Of a stretch of 64,000 nucleotides of DNA, positions 7,745 to 16,471 are shown piece by piece. This DNA comes from CSSed11-175R1 sp041685735. Lineage in GTDB: Bacteria > Actinomycetota > Nitriliruptoria > Nitriliruptorales > Nitriliruptoraceae. The notes below the pieces were generated by a model. The model was not told the DNA's origin and searched no databases. It saw only the letters and a program-made list of their open reading frames with translations. The position numbers were made by a program, and so were the translations under genes. Numbering within the stretch: position 1 is the stretch's first letter; the number at the start of each line of letters is the position of its first letter. The stretch lies in the NCBI GenBank assembly GCA_041685735.1, contig JAWLFE010000012.1, forward strand, positions 1 through 64,000, in the 5' to 3' direction.

Positions 7745-8530
7745 GTGCCCGTAGCCGCACCGGTCGTCAGCTACGAGGTCGTGGATCGCGTCGCCCACGT
7801 GACCATCGACCGTCCGGACAAGCGCAACGCCATGAGCCTCGAGGTGTTCGACCTCCTGACGGAGCACGCGGAGCGGATCGCCGAGAGCCCCGAGGTCGGC
7901 GCGGTGCTCGTGCGCGGACGGGACGGGGTGTTCTCGTCCGGGATCGACGTCAGCGTGTTCGGTGACCAGGTCGAGGACGGCGTCGACGCCGCGTTCATCG
8001 CCCGGCTCCAGCGAGCCTTCACGGTGTTCGAGGAGCTGGACGTGCCCACGATCGCCGCCATCGAGGGCTACTGCTTCGGCGGCGGCATCCAGTTGGCCAT
8101 CGCCTGTCACCTGCGGGCGGTCGCGCCGTCAGCGCACCTGTCGGTCATGGAGGCGAGGTGGGGGCTGATCCCGGACCTCGGCGGGACCTGGCGGCTGCCG
8201 CGGCTGATCGGGCTCGGCCGCGCGACCGAGATGACGCTCTCGGCACGACAGGTCGACGCCGAGGAGGCACTGGCGATGGGCCTCGCGGACATCGCGCTGC
8301 CGGCACAGGGCGCGACGGAAGCCGCCCATGACCTGGCCGCGCGGCTGGCCGCCGGTCCCGGGGCACTGCGCCGGGCACCCCGACTGCTGCGGGAGAACCT
8401 CGAGCGCGACCGGGACGACGCGCTGGCCGCGGAGGCAGCGGCCCAGCAGCAGTGCCTGGCCGGTCCCGACTTCATCGAGGCGGTCACGGCACAGCTCCAG
8501 GGGCGCGAGCCGTCGTTCGAAGGGCGCTGA
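7745..8530 (+). CDS. enoyl-CoA hydratase/isomerase (crotonase) family protein
   Basis: 261 residues, GTG start after CAGGAG. The opening VTIDRPDKRNAMSLEVFDLL, the oxyanion-hole segments FSSGIDVSVF (66-72) and IEGYCFGGGIQLAIACHLR (107-124), and VMEARWGLIPDLGGTWRLPR (135-154) are hallmark crotonase blocks. Glu136 is at a catalytic-acid position, while the second catalytic position carries Asp (Pro-Asp-Leu-Gly-Gly), which fits an isomerase or hydratase of short-chain acyl-CoA. No beta-oxidation partner is adjacent, so the pathway is not defined. A TAGGCT -10 candidate is at 7709-7714. Confidence 0.85.
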   Translation: MPVAAPVVSYEVVDRVAHVTIDRPDKRNAMSLEVFDLLTEHAERIAESPEVGAVLVRGRDGVFSSGIDVSVFGDQVEDGVDAAFIARLQRAFTVFEELDVPTIAAIEGYCFGGGIQLAIACHLRAVAPSAHLSVMEARWGLIPDLGGTWRLPRLIGLGRATEMTLSARQVDAEEALAMGLADIALPAQGATEAAHDLAARLAAGPGALRRAPRLLRENLERDRDDALAAEAAAQQQCLAGPDFIEAVTAQLQGREPSFEGR

Positions 8531-8713
8531 GCGCGACGGGCGAGACGCACCGACACCCGCAGCCTTCGGCGGCGCGCGGTGGTCGGATGGGAAACCCCGT
8601 CGAGGGCGCGAACACCGCTCACTTCGCCTGCTCGAGGGCGCACGGCCCGCTGGACGCTCGCGCGTGGGCGGGGCTCTCGGTACGCTCGTCACCCGACGGA
8701 CCGTGGGAGACCG

Positions 8714-9031
8714 ATGCCACTCTCAGAGCATGAACAGCGCATCCTCGCCGAGATCGAGCAGCAGCTCGCAGACGAGGATCCCAAGTTCGTGGCGCGGGCG
8801 CGCCGCACCCGTGGCTGGTCCCGCGGCTTCCAACTGCGCCTCGCGGTGACACTCGGTTTGCTCGGCGTCGTAGCCACCCTGTTGCTCGGGTTCCTCCCGA
8901 CACCCTGGAACTTCATCTCCGGCGGTCTCGGTCTGGTGATGGTCTTCGGCGCGATCCTGCTCGGTGCGACCGCGTCGTCCAAGGGCTCCGAACCCGACCG
9001 GGTGGGCGTGCCGCCCGACGAGCGCACCTGA
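8714..9031 (+). CDS. DUF3040 family small membrane protein
   Basis: 105 residues, ATG start with GGGAGA three bases upstream. The N-terminus MPLSEHEQRILAEIEQQL followed by EDPKFV is the diagnostic DUF3040 opening. Two hydrophobic segments (LAVTLGLLGVVATLLLGF and ISGGLGLVMVFGAILLGA) follow, then a polar tail. The family is restricted to Actinobacteria and is commonly found beside mraZ/rsmH, as here; its function is unknown. TACGCT at 8681-8686 is a candidate -10. Confidence 0.85.
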   Translation: MPLSEHEQRILAEIEQQLADEDPKFVARARRTRGWSRGFQLRLAVTLGLLGVVATLLLGFLPTPWNFISGGLGLVMVFGAILLGATASSKGSEPDRVGVPPDERT

Positions 9032-9038
9032 CGCTCCG

Positions 9039-9060
9039 ACGCACGGCGACGGTCGTGCGT
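9039..9060. terminator. hairpin between convergent genes
   Basis: ACGCACG (9039-9045) and CGTGCGT (9054-9060) form a perfect 7-bp stem with an 8-base loop in the 43-base gap between the converging DUF3040 and TgpA genes. There is no T-run, so a bidirectional terminator is possible but weak. Confidence 0.4.
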
Positions 9061-9074
9061 GACCGCGCGCAGGC

Positions 9075-11381
9075 TCAGCTGTCCGCGCCCACGAGGTCTC
9101 GTCCGCGTCGCCTGACCGCTCGCCACGGACCGCGCACCACGGCGGTGCGTCGTGTCGTTGGATCGACCGACGCGCGCAGGTCCTCCGTCAACCGCGTCGC
9201 GAGCTGGTGCGCCTCATCGGCCAGCACCGCATCGACGTGGCCACCGAACGCCGCGGCCTGCGCGATGTGGGCGAACCGCTCGGCGTCCCGGCCGACCCGG
9301 TGTTCGGCACGCCACCGCCGGGCGAGCTCCAGGCTCGTCTCGTTGGGGCGACGCCCCACGTCGTAGCGCGCCGCGGCGGCGTACACCCGCTGCTGCTCGC
9401 CGAGGATCCGGTCGCGGGGGTCACGAACACGGCCTGCCCCGCCGCGGCGGCGGATGATCGCCAGGACGGCCGCCGCGGTAGCCACTACCGACAGGACGAG
9501 CACCACGATGACCGTCGTGGCGCCGTCGCCTGACGCACCGGCCGCGCCATCGGATCGCTCGCCGTCGTCGGACCCGGTCTCGTCGGGGAGCTCCGGTTCG
9601 TCGAGGTCCGGGGTGTCCGGGACCGGCGTGTCCTCGACGTCGTCCGCGTTCTCGGCCAGTTCGCGGGCCCGACGCTCGCGTTCGTTCTCCAGGGGCGACA
9701 GTTCGTCGGCGCGGGGTTGGATCTGCGTGCCGTCGGAACGGGGGGTGGGCTCGAAGGTGATCCAGCCGAAGCCGGGGAACAGCACCTCGACCCAGGCATG
9801 GGCGTCCGAGGTGCTGACGGAGTACTCGGTCAGCTCGCTGTCGTCGTCGGGTGTCCCGAGCTCCTCGCCCGGGAGGAACCCGGTGGCGACGCGGGCCGGG
9901 ATCCCCGTCGCCCGTAGCATGGTCGCCATCCCCGCGGCGAAGTATTCGCAGTAGCCGACCCGGTCGTCGATGACGAAGCGTTCCAGCGCGTCGTCGCCGC
10001 GAAGCGCGGGCACCTCGAGGTCGTAGGTGAAGTCCCCACCGGGACCCGTGAACCACTCCTGCAGGGCCAGCGCCTGATCGATCGTGGAGGTGGCGTCCGC
10101 GTCGGCGTAGATCTCCTCGGCGAGCGCCGCGAGTTCGGGGTACTCGCGCGGCAGCTGGGTGAAGCGGGCGAGCGTCGCGTCGTCGACCTGCGTGTCGAGC
10201 AACTGTTCACGGGTCGGGACGGGACGTTCGGCCTGGATCCGGTAGGTGAAGCCCTCCCGTACGCCCACCCGTGGTCCGTCCTCGGCCAACTGCCCGTCCT
10301 CGATGTCCCAGGTCGCCAGGAACCCCCCATCGGTCGACCAGACCATCTCGTCGCGGAAGGGGCCGAGCACCTGGACGGGCTGGTAGGGGACCGGGACGTA
10401 GATGTTGGCGAGGTCGAGCACCTCGACGTCGACGAAGACCGGCTCGGTGGCCTGGGCCGGCACCTCCGGAGGCAGCAGGTCCTGGGTCGCGAACAACGTC
10501 GAGGGATCGGGTCGGTAGCTGCCCTCGGACGCCGGACCCAGGCGCCAGGTGAACCCGTCGAAGGTGTCCAGACCGGCGAGGCGCAGGTAGGTGCGCTGCG
10601 ACGAGCGGACGCGCAGCACCTCACGCTCCTCGGGCTGCTGCAACCGGGAGCTGACGTCGACGATCGGTTGGTAGCCGCGGGGCGCGGACGACCCGGCGCC
10701 GAGCCCGTACCACGCTTCGTTCTGGAACCCCGGGAGCAGCCCGGGGGCGGTGGCCGCGGTCGCGATGGCCAGCGCCGCCATCCCGGCCCCCGTCGCCGCG
10801 AGGCCGGGTCGGGGCAGCCGGTGCTCGGTGGTGAGCAGCAGGGTCAGGCCCGCGGCGGCGAGGAACGGCACCGCCCGCACCTGCCACGCGGTGTCGCTGA
10901 CCGGCACGACGAGCGGCACCGCCCAGAGCACGGCCAGCACGGCCAGGGCGGCGCCGGTCTGGGACCAGCGGACGAGCAGTTCGTGGGCCAGGTGCGTCAC
11001 GACCCAGAAGCCCGCGACCAGCAGCAGTGCGAGGCCCGCCAGGAGGGGGGCTGGGGCGGGGGTGATCTCCAGCTCGAGGAACCCCTGGGCGATCCGCTCG
11101 AGCACCTCGGCACGCAGGGTGGCGTCGGGCAGGCTCGGACGGGTCACGATGCCGGCCAGCACCGGGATCAGGGCCGCGAACCCGATGGCCGAGGCCAGTG
11201 CCGCGATGAGGCCACCACCGCCGAGGCCACGCACGATGGCGGCGATCACGAGCGCGGCGAGCGCCGCGGTCAATGCGGGCAGCCGCCAGTCCGCGGACTG
11301 GAAGATGCGGTCGTAGGCGGTGACGGTGCTGAGGACCACCAGCGCCACCAGCCCGGCACGGAGCAGATCCCGACCACTCAT
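9075..11381 (-). CDS. TgpA-like membrane transglutaminase-domain protein (DUF3488/transglut_core/DUF4129)
   Basis: 768 residues from ATG 11381 (MSGRDLLRAGLVALVVL); the open frame further upstream lacks coding character. The order is six or seven N-terminal membrane segments, a periplasmic-type region, and a transglutaminase core in the second half with the Cys block RVGYCEYFAAGMATMLRA and the His block SDAHAWVEVLFPGFGWI. The third-residue block reads FEPTPR. A further membrane segment (VIVVLVLSVVATAAAVLAII) and a C-terminal cytosolic DUF4129-like stretch close the protein. It is the last gene of a moxR-DUF58-tgpA operon, a pairing seen widely. The role is probably in envelope protein processing; the substrate is unknown. 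Confidence 0.85.
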   Translation of the reverse strand: MSGRDLLRAGLVALVVLSTVTAYDRIFQSADWRLPALTAALAALVIAAIVRGLGGGGLIAALASAIGFAALIPVLAGIVTRPSLPDATLRAEVLERIAQGFLELEITPAPAPLLAGLALLLVAGFWVVTHLAHELLVRWSQTGAALAVLAVLWAVPLVVPVSDTAWQVRAVPFLAAAGLTLLLTTEHRLPRPGLAATGAGMAALAIATAATAPGLLPGFQNEAWYGLGAGSSAPRGYQPIVDVSSRLQQPEEREVLRVRSSQRTYLRLAGLDTFDGFTWRLGPASEGSYRPDPSTLFATQDLLPPEVPAQATEPVFVDVEVLDLANIYVPVPYQPVQVLGPFRDEMVWSTDGGFLATWDIEDGQLAEDGPRVGVREGFTYRIQAERPVPTREQLLDTQVDDATLARFTQLPREYPELAALAEEIYADADATSTIDQALALQEWFTGPGGDFTYDLEVPALRGDDALERFVIDDRVGYCEYFAAGMATMLRATGIPARVATGFLPGEELGTPDDDSELTEYSVSTSDAHAWVEVLFPGFGWITFEPTPRSDGTQIQPRADELSPLENERERRARELAENADDVEDTPVPDTPDLDEPELPDETGSDDGERSDGAAGASGDGATTVIVVLVLSVVATAAAVLAIIRRRGGAGRVRDPRDRILGEQQRVYAAAARYDVGRRPNETSLELARRWRAEHRVGRDAERFAHIAQAAAFGGHVDAVLADEAHQLATRLTEDLRASVDPTTRRTAVVRGPWRAVRRRGRDLVGADS

Positions 11382-11421
11382 GACCGGTCCGTCGGGGGTC
11401 GGTCGTGCCGTGTGGGTGCGT

Positions 11422-12666
11422 TCATGCGTTGACGGCTCCCGCGGGGGTCCGCGATGCACGACGGACGTGGAGCAGTTCGGTCCACCGCTCGGCCAGATCG
11501 TCACCGGCACGCAGGACCGTGACCCGCCAGCCGGCAGCGCGGAGTCCGGCGGCGGCGGTGTCGACCTGCGGCGTCCCGCGGCGATCGTCGGCATCGTGGC
11601 TACCGGCATCGATGAGGATCCCGACACGCAGCGACGCACCGCGTCCGGCACGGACCAGCGAGGTCAGATCGGAGGCGTCCGGAGCGGTGACGACGGCGAT
11701 CAGGCAGCTGCCGACCAGCCCCCCGCTCGTGAGCGGGGCGACGACCTGGCGCAGGTCCACGTCGGCGGCGTCCACCTCGGCGAGGTGGTCGAGCCAACCA
11801 TCGAGGGTCCGGACCGGGACGGCTCCCGGGCCGGGGCGGTCGACGAGGGCGACACCCCGACGGCGCGCGGCGAGGTGGGCGACCGCGGACGCCGCCGCGC
11901 TGATGGCCGCCTCCAGGCTGGCGGTCGGTCCCTGGCCGCGGTGCCGGTCGCGTCGCAGATCCACCAGCACGGTGGCCCGCGGGTCCTGCGGGCTCTCCTC
12001 GCCCCGCACCATCAGCTTGCCGCGATGGGCCGTGGAGGCCCAGTGGATGGCCTTGAGCGGGTCGCCGTGCACGTACTCGCGGACCTCAGCCAGGTCCTCG
12101 CCACCGGGCTGTGGGCGGGGGCGACCCTCGCCGCCACCACCGCCCGCGCCCCCGAGCGGCAGCCCGGCGGGCAGATCGACGACCCGGGGGCGGACCGTCA
12201 CCGTGCTGGTGCCCGGTAGGTCACGGCGTCGGACCACCAGGTCGAACGGGTCGCGGAACTCCGCTCGGAGCGGTCCCAGCTGCGCCGCGCCACGCTGTTC
12301 GCCGCGCAGAGCGTAGGAGAGCTCGACACGCTGTCCGGGGCCGAGGGGAGGCAGCGCGGTGCTGGCCGTGTCGGCAAGCGCAGGTGGCGCCTGGTCCTGG
12401 AACCGCAGCCGCGGGGTCGGCAGACCGCTGTCGTTGGTGATCGTCAGCGTCACCGTTCCGCGGTCCCCGAAGGACAGTCGGGCGGGGCGGGAGATCCGTT
12501 CGACCCGGAGGCGCGAGGACGCCAACCAGACGGTCGCCAGGGCGACCACCATCAGGGTCAGGGCCGCGACGGCGGCGATCTGCAGTTCGGGGGCGCCGAA
12601 CACCTGCGATGCGAGCCAGAGCAGGCCGGCACTGGCCAGCAACCCGGTGCCGCGTCGCGTCAGCAT
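11422..12666 (-). CDS. DUF58 domain protein (VWA-like, MoxR partner)
   Basis: 414 residues from ATG 12666 (MLTRRGTGLLASAGLLWLAS). Two N-terminal membrane segments are followed by a beta-rich region (ERISRPARLSFGDRGTVTL), then the DUF58 signature around REYVHGDPLKAIHWASTAH and a VWA-like segment ATVLVDLRRDR. MoxR ATPases and DUF58/VWA proteins act together as chaperone-like pairs in assembly or activation of protein complexes. It starts five bases after the moxR stop and lies 40 bases before tgpA. Confidence 0.85.
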   Translation of the reverse strand: MLTRRGTGLLASAGLLWLASQVFGAPELQIAAVAALTLMVVALATVWLASSRLRVERISRPARLSFGDRGTVTLTITNDSGLPTPRLRFQDQAPPALADTASTALPPLGPGQRVELSYALRGEQRGAAQLGPLRAEFRDPFDLVVRRRDLPGTSTVTVRPRVVDLPAGLPLGGAGGGGGEGRPRPQPGGEDLAEVREYVHGDPLKAIHWASTAHRGKLMVRGEESPQDPRATVLVDLRRDRHRGQGPTASLEAAISAAASAVAHLAARRRGVALVDRPGPGAVPVRTLDGWLDHLAEVDAADVDLRQVVAPLTSGGLVGSCLIAVVTAPDASDLTSLVRAGRGASLRVGILIDAGSHDADDRRGTPQVDTAAAGLRAAGWRVTVLRAGDDLAERWTELLHVRRASRTPAGAVNA

Positions 12667-12670
12667 CCGA

Positions 12671-13723
12671 TCAGGCCGTGGAGCCGGAGGCTGCCGGGGT
12701 CGGCTCGGTCGGTGCGGGAACCCCGTCCAGCACGTCCGCGACCACATCGGCGGGGAGGTGCCCGGCCAGCTCCGCATCGGGGATCAGCAGGAGACGGTGC
12801 GGCAGGACGTGCGGGGCCATGGCCTTGACGTCGTCGGGGACGACGTAGTCGCGGCCGACGACGGCGGCGTAGGCACGCGCGGCCCGGAGCAGGGCGAGCG
12901 ATGCACGTGGTGAGGCACCGAGCTCGGTCTCCGGGTGGCTGCGTGTCGCCCGACAGACGGCGATCACGTACCGCTCGATCGCCTCGCTGACGTGCACCGT
13001 GCGGATCAGGTCGATGGCCGTGGCGATGGCGGCCGCGTCGCAGACCGGGACCAGGGCGGCCAGCGGATCGCCGCGACCGTGTGTGCGCAGGATCTCGAGT
13101 TCGTCGTCCTGGTGGGGGTAGCCGATGGAGATGCGCATCAGGAACCGGTCGCGCTGCGCCTCGGGCAGCGCGAAGGTCCCCTCGAGTTCGATCGGGTTCT
13201 GGGTGGCGATGACCATGAAGGGCTGCGCGAGTTCGTGCGTCGTGCCGTCGATGGTGACGGTGCGCTCCTCCATCGACTCGAGCAGCGACGACTGGGTCTT
13301 CGGTCCGGCGCGGTTGATCTCATCACCCAGGACGATGTTGGCGAACACCGGACCCGGACGGAAGGAGAACGCACCGGACTCCGGGGAGTACACGGTCATG
13401 CCCGTCACGTCGGACGGGAGCAGGTCCGGGGTGAACTGCACACGGGAGACCGAGCAGTCGATGGAGCGTGCCAGCGCCCGTGCCAGCATGGTCTTGCCGA
13501 CACCCGGGACGTCCTCGATGAGCAGATGCCCCTCGGCGAGCAGCGCGATGACGGCGAGTCTGGCCACCTCCGGCTTGCCCGCGACGACCCGGCGGATGTT
13601 GGACTCGATCGCGCGGAGGGTCTGGCTCACGGTCGAGAGGTCCGGGCGGTTCGTGGTGGCCGCCGTCTCGGTCGGCGCGATCCGGGGCGGGTCCGGGTGC
13701 GGCCGGTCATCGGTCGAGGTCAC
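12671..13723 (-). CDS. MoxR-family AAA+ ATPase
   Basis: 350 residues, GTG start with AGGAG seven bases upstream. Walker A is GVGKT at 74-78, Walker B is VLGDEINRAGPKTQSSLLE from 131, and there is a sensor-1-type VIATQNPIELEGTF segment and an EAQRDRFLMRI arginine-finger region. An N-terminal tail of about 35 polar residues is nonconserved. It is the first gene of the operon with DUF58 and TgpA genes. The promoter must lie in the 580-base region shared with mraZ. Confidence 0.9.
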   Translation of the reverse strand: MTSTDDRPHPDPPRIAPTETAATTNRPDLSTVSQTLRAIESNIRRVVAGKPEVARLAVIALLAEGHLLIEDVPGVGKTMLARALARSIDCSVSRVQFTPDLLPSDVTGMTVYSPESGAFSFRPGPVFANIVLGDEINRAGPKTQSSLLESMEERTVTIDGTTHELAQPFMVIATQNPIELEGTFALPEAQRDRFLMRISIGYPHQDDELEILRTHGRGDPLAALVPVCDAAAIATAIDLIRTVHVSEAIERYVIAVCRATRSHPETELGASPRASLALLRAARAYAAVVGRDYVVPDDVKAMAPHVLPHRLLLIPDAELAGHLPADVVADVLDGVPAPTEPTPAASGSTA

Positions 13724-13999
13724 CCGAACTCCTCAGCATCGGTCGTGGCGTCGGTCGCGGTGTGGGTCGCCGTCTGTGTCGCACCCCGGTGGCCCGGCGT
13801 CGACGCGGTGGTCGAACCGTCGTGGGCCCTGCCTGGTGCCGTTCGCGACTCGTTCGTTGCCGGGCAGCGGCCGGTTGGGCACCGGAGGCCACGACGCGCC
13901 ACCCGTGCAGGCAGCGTATCGGCACCATCCGCACCGGTCGCGGCGGATGTGGCGCGGAGCATGGCCGGGTCCGCTCGAGCCGACCACCGTCCAGGAGGG

Positions 14000-14015
14000 C
14001 CTCCACTTCACTCCA
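14000..14015 (-). promoter_or_regulatory. reverse copy of the mraZ-promoter element (possible MraZ site)
   Basis: On the minus strand this reads TGGAGTGAAGTGGAGG, identical to 14201-14216. The internal AGTG repeats at short spacing resemble MraZ operators, which are short direct repeats containing GTG or TGGGA. Orientation towards moxR suggests it could act on the divergent operon. Confidence 0.45.
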
Positions 14016-14172
14016 CCACAACAGCTGAAGACGACCAAAACTGGTGGTTCTGTGGCTGCTGTGCCCAGAGTTCCGAGCGATGAGCGCCTCTCCCGGGATC
14101 GTCGGTGGTGGCCGCGCCACCGCGATCTCGTCGTTTAGAGGGCGTTGATCGCGCTTTTCTCCCGCGAGCACG

Positions 14173-14201
14173 TTGACCGGGGAGCATCACGGCCGTAGAG
14201 T
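14173..14201 (+). promoter_or_regulatory. sigma70-type promoter of mraZ / dcw cluster
   Basis: TTGACC (14173-14178), 17-base spacer, TAGAGT (14196-14201). Start of transcription would be near 14208, giving a leader of about 98 bases to the mraZ TTG. The repeat element 14201-14216 overlaps the -10 and start point, a position suited to repression. Confidence 0.6.
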
Positions 14202-14216
14202 GGAGTGAAGTGGAGG
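14201..14216 (+). promoter_or_regulatory. probable MraZ operator
   Basis: TGGAGTGAAGTGGAGG begins inside the -10 box. With the preceding AG it gives the series AGTGG-AGTGA-AGTGG. MraZ is known to autoregulate the dcw operon by binding direct repeats just downstream of its own promoter; assignment here is by position and repeat pattern. Confidence 0.5.
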
Positions 14217-14305
14217 GCTTTCCAGATCGACCGCACGTCGAGGTCGGTTCGGGGAGCTCCCGCCGGGGGAGTGACCCCACCACCTGCGGACGTGAGGGAC
14301 AGCGC

Positions 14306-14728
14306 TTGTTCTTGGGAGAGCACCAGCACACGCTGGATGTGAAGGGCCGGGTCATCCTCCCGGCCCGCTTCCGTGAACGCCTGGCCAGTGGGCTCGTGTT
14401 CGTCCCCTCGCAGGATCGCTGCATCGACGTCTATCCGCTCACCGCGTTCGAGAAGCGGGTGGAGCAGCTCCGGGCCCTGCCCCGGGAGGACCAGGAGGCA
14501 CGGGCCTACCTGCGGGTGTTCCTCGCCGGTGCGCACGAGGAGAAGCCCGATTCGCAGGGTCGCGTCACGGTGCCGCCCCGCCTGCGCACCTACGCCAACC
14601 TCGACAAGGACCTCACGATCAACGGCGCCGACGAGAAGGTCGAGATCTGGGACCGCGAGACCTGGGAGGCCTACCGGGGCCCCGCCGAGGACGCCTTCGC
14701 CAACCTCGATGGATCGTTCGGCCCGTGA
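14306..14728 (+). CDS. mraZ: transcriptional regulator MraZ
   Basis: 140 residues from a TTG start, giving MFLGEHQHTLDVKGRVILPA, the family's usual N-terminus. GAGGGA (14294-14299) lies six bases upstream. Upstream in-frame codons (from 14210) are not family-like. Two AbrB/SpoVT-like halves are visible: LDVKGRVILPARFRERL (about 9-25) and PDSQGRVTVPPRLRTYANL in the second half, each with the conserved GR-V-PP/LP pattern. MraZ is a DNA-binding ring protein that represses the dcw cluster. First gene of the cluster. Confidence 0.93.
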   Translation: MFLGEHQHTLDVKGRVILPARFRERLASGLVFVPSQDRCIDVYPLTAFEKRVEQLRALPREDQEARAYLRVFLAGAHEEKPDSQGRVTVPPRLRTYANLDKDLTINGADEKVEIWDRETWEAYRGPAEDAFANLDGSFGP

Positions 14729-14772
14729 CGACCTCGCCCGCTGCCACCACTGCCCACCACCAGGAGCGACCC

Positions 14773-15051
14773 ATGCACCTCGACACCATCCGGGATCTGC
14801 TGACCGCGATCGATGCGCTGCCGGAGCCCGACCGCGATCGGTTCCGGACACGCGTGGACGCTGCGGTCGCGCAGCCCGCGGCCGGCGCGCGCGCCGCGCT
14901 CGGTCTCATCGCGCTCGACCTCGTCGGGGTGTACCGCGAGGCCGTGCGTCCCGACGGGGTGGCCGACCACGTGATCGTGCTGCCCGAGCTCCAACCCGCC
15001 GACCACCGACGTGCGGGGGCACGGTCCGCCCCGGTGGCCGCCTCCGCCTGA
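14773..15051 (+). CDS. small protein of unknown function between mraZ and rsmH
   Basis: 92 residues from ATG 14773, supported by AGGAG (14762-14766) six bases upstream. The sequence starts MHLDTIRDLLTAIDALPEPD and is predicted to be helical and soluble, with an Ala/Pro-rich end. It ends three bases before a possible GTG and twelve before the ATG of rsmH. Most bacteria have nothing between mraZ and rsmH. No family recognised; coding is supported by the ribosome site and snug placement. Confidence 0.55.
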   Translation: MHLDTIRDLLTAIDALPEPDRDRFRTRVDAAVAQPAAGARAALGLIALDLVGVYREAVRPDGVADHVIVLPELQPADHRRAGARSAPVAASA

Positions 15052-15062
15052 TCGTGTTGCTG

Positions 15063-16025
15063 ATGACCGCTCCCGCGCCGCACACCCCGGTCCTGTTGGA
15101 CCGGGTCGTGTCGTTGCTGCTCGATGCCCCGGATGGGGTCGTGGTGGATGCGACCGTCGGGGCCGGTGGTCATGCGCATGCGATCACCCGAGCCCGACTC
15201 GATCGCGACGGCACGGCTGCCCTCGTGGGGCTCGACCGCGACCCCGTCGCACTCGCGCTCGCGGAGCAGCGGCTCGCACCGCTGCGACCGGCCGCCAGCA
15301 TCGACCTGGTCCGCACCCGGTTCGACGCGCTCCCGCAGGTGCTCGACGACCTGGGTGTCGACGTCGTGGCCGGGATCCTGCTCGACCTCGGGATCTCGTC
15401 GATGCACATCGACGAGGCGGACCGAGGCTTCAGCTACCGCAACGACGGGCCACTCGACATGCGGATGGATCCGGACCTGCCGACGTCCGCCGACGACATC
15501 ATCAACCGGTGGGAGCCGACCGAGATCGCCCGGGTGCTGCGTACCTACGCCGAGGAGCGTTTCGCCGACCGGATCGCACGAGCGGTCGTCGCGGCCCGCC
15601 CCATCACCTCGACCGCGGCGCTGGCCGACATCGTGCGCGACGCCATCCCGGCTGCGGCGCGGCGGACCGGCGGCCACCCCGCCACCCGCACGTTCCAGGC
15701 CCTGCGCATCGCCGTCAACGACGAACTGGGCGCGCTCGACGTCGTGCTGCCCGCCGTGATCGACCGTCTGCAGCCCGGTGGGGTTGCCGTGGTCCTCAGC
15801 TACCACAGCCTGGAGGACCGGCGGGTCAAGCGGGCCTTCGCAGCTGCGGCGACCGGCTGCGTCTGCCCACCCCAGCTGGCCGTCTGTGCGTGCGGCCAGG
15901 TGCCCCTGGTCGAGCACCTCGTCCGTCGTCCCGAGCGCCCCTCCCCGGAGGAGGTCGCTGCCAACCCCCGTGCAACCTCGGCACTGCTGCGTGCGGTCCG
16001 CCGTCTGGAAGGCCCAACCCGATGA
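15063..16025 (+). CDS. rsmH: 16S rRNA (cytosine1402-N4)-methyltransferase
   Basis: 320 residues from ATG 15063 (GTG 15054 is an alternative; neither has a good ribosome site, so coupling to the preceding gene is likely). Conserved HTPVLLDRVVSLL start, SAM-binding DATVGAGGHAHAI, LDLGISSMHIDEADRGFSY, PLDMRMDP, TFQALRIAVNDELG and VLSYHSLEDRRVKRAF. The actinobacterial Cys cluster CVCPPQLAVCACG precedes the C-terminus. Modifies the ribosomal P site. Overlaps ftsL by ATGA. Confidence 0.95.
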   Translation: MTAPAPHTPVLLDRVVSLLLDAPDGVVVDATVGAGGHAHAITRARLDRDGTAALVGLDRDPVALALAEQRLAPLRPAASIDLVRTRFDALPQVLDDLGVDVVAGILLDLGISSMHIDEADRGFSYRNDGPLDMRMDPDLPTSADDIINRWEPTEIARVLRTYAEERFADRIARAVVAARPITSTAALADIVRDAIPAAARRTGGHPATRTFQALRIAVNDELGALDVVLPAVIDRLQPGGVAVVLSYHSLEDRRVKRAFAAAATGCVCPPQLAVCACGQVPLVEHLVRRPERPSPEEVAANPRATSALLRAVRRLEGPTR

Positions 16026-16471
16026 CCGCCACCACCGTCAGCCCGCTGCGCCGTGAGCGCGTCCGCCCGGCCGCCCCGAAGGCGCGTCCCGACCTCCGGG
16101 TCGTAGGTGAGCCGCGCCCCCGGCACACCCTGGCGTACGCCCTGGTGCTGGTCGTGCTGGTGGGCGCCGCCGTGTTCGGTGCGGTGTCGCTGAACGCACT
16201 GGGCGCAGCCGCGTCCGTGGAGGCCCGCACCCTGGACGCCGAGGTACGCGCCGCCGAGCGTGACTACGCGATGCTCGTCGCGGAGGTGGCCAGCCTGGAG
16301 GATCCCGGTCGGATCCGTTCGGCCGCGCTCGACCTCGGGATGGTCCCCGCCGGCCCGGCACGGGTCCTGGTGCTGGAGCGCAACCTGCCGGCCGACGGTG
16401 TGGTCGCGGAGGCGCTCCATGGTGACCTCGGCACCGACCCGCTCAAACCCCTGCTGTCCGCGGAGCGCTAG
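16022..16471 (+). CDS. ftsL: cell division protein FtsL
   Basis: 149 residues, ATG overlapping the rsmH stop. A 35-residue basic cytosolic tail is followed by one membrane segment (LAYALVLVVLVGAAVFGAV, about 39-57) and a short leucine-zipper-like coiled coil (VEARTLDAEVRAAERDYAML), then the RIRSAALDLGMVPAGP motif typical of FtsL/septum-formation initiators. A bitopic protein of the FtsQ-L-B divisome complex. Sequence is poorly conserved, so identification rests on topology and position between rsmH and ftsI. Confidence 0.85.
   Translation: MTATTVSPLRRERVRPAAPKARPDLRVVGEPRPRHTLAYALVLVVLVGAAVFGAVSLNALGAAASVEARTLDAEVRAAERDYAMLVAEVASLEDPGRIRSAALDLGMVPAGPARVLVLERNLPADGVVAEALHGDLGTDPLKPLLSAER

Larger units (their letters stand above)
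13724..14305. other. 582-base intergenic region between moxR and mraZ
   Basis: No convincing gene. The moxR-proximal half (13724-13990) has no recognisable site. The mraZ half holds one copy of a 16-base element in reverse orientation (14000-14015), a 6-bp hairpin GGTGGC-CGC-GCCACC around 14110, a strong sigma70-like promoter (14173-14201) and a second copy of the element in forward orientation (14201-14216). Confidence 0.6.

Noticed and set aside
12935..14083. 382-codon plus-strand frame over moxR and the intergenic region
   Set aside because: Opposes moxR, which has clear AAA+ motifs; the frame shows no motif and ends in the mraZ upstream region.
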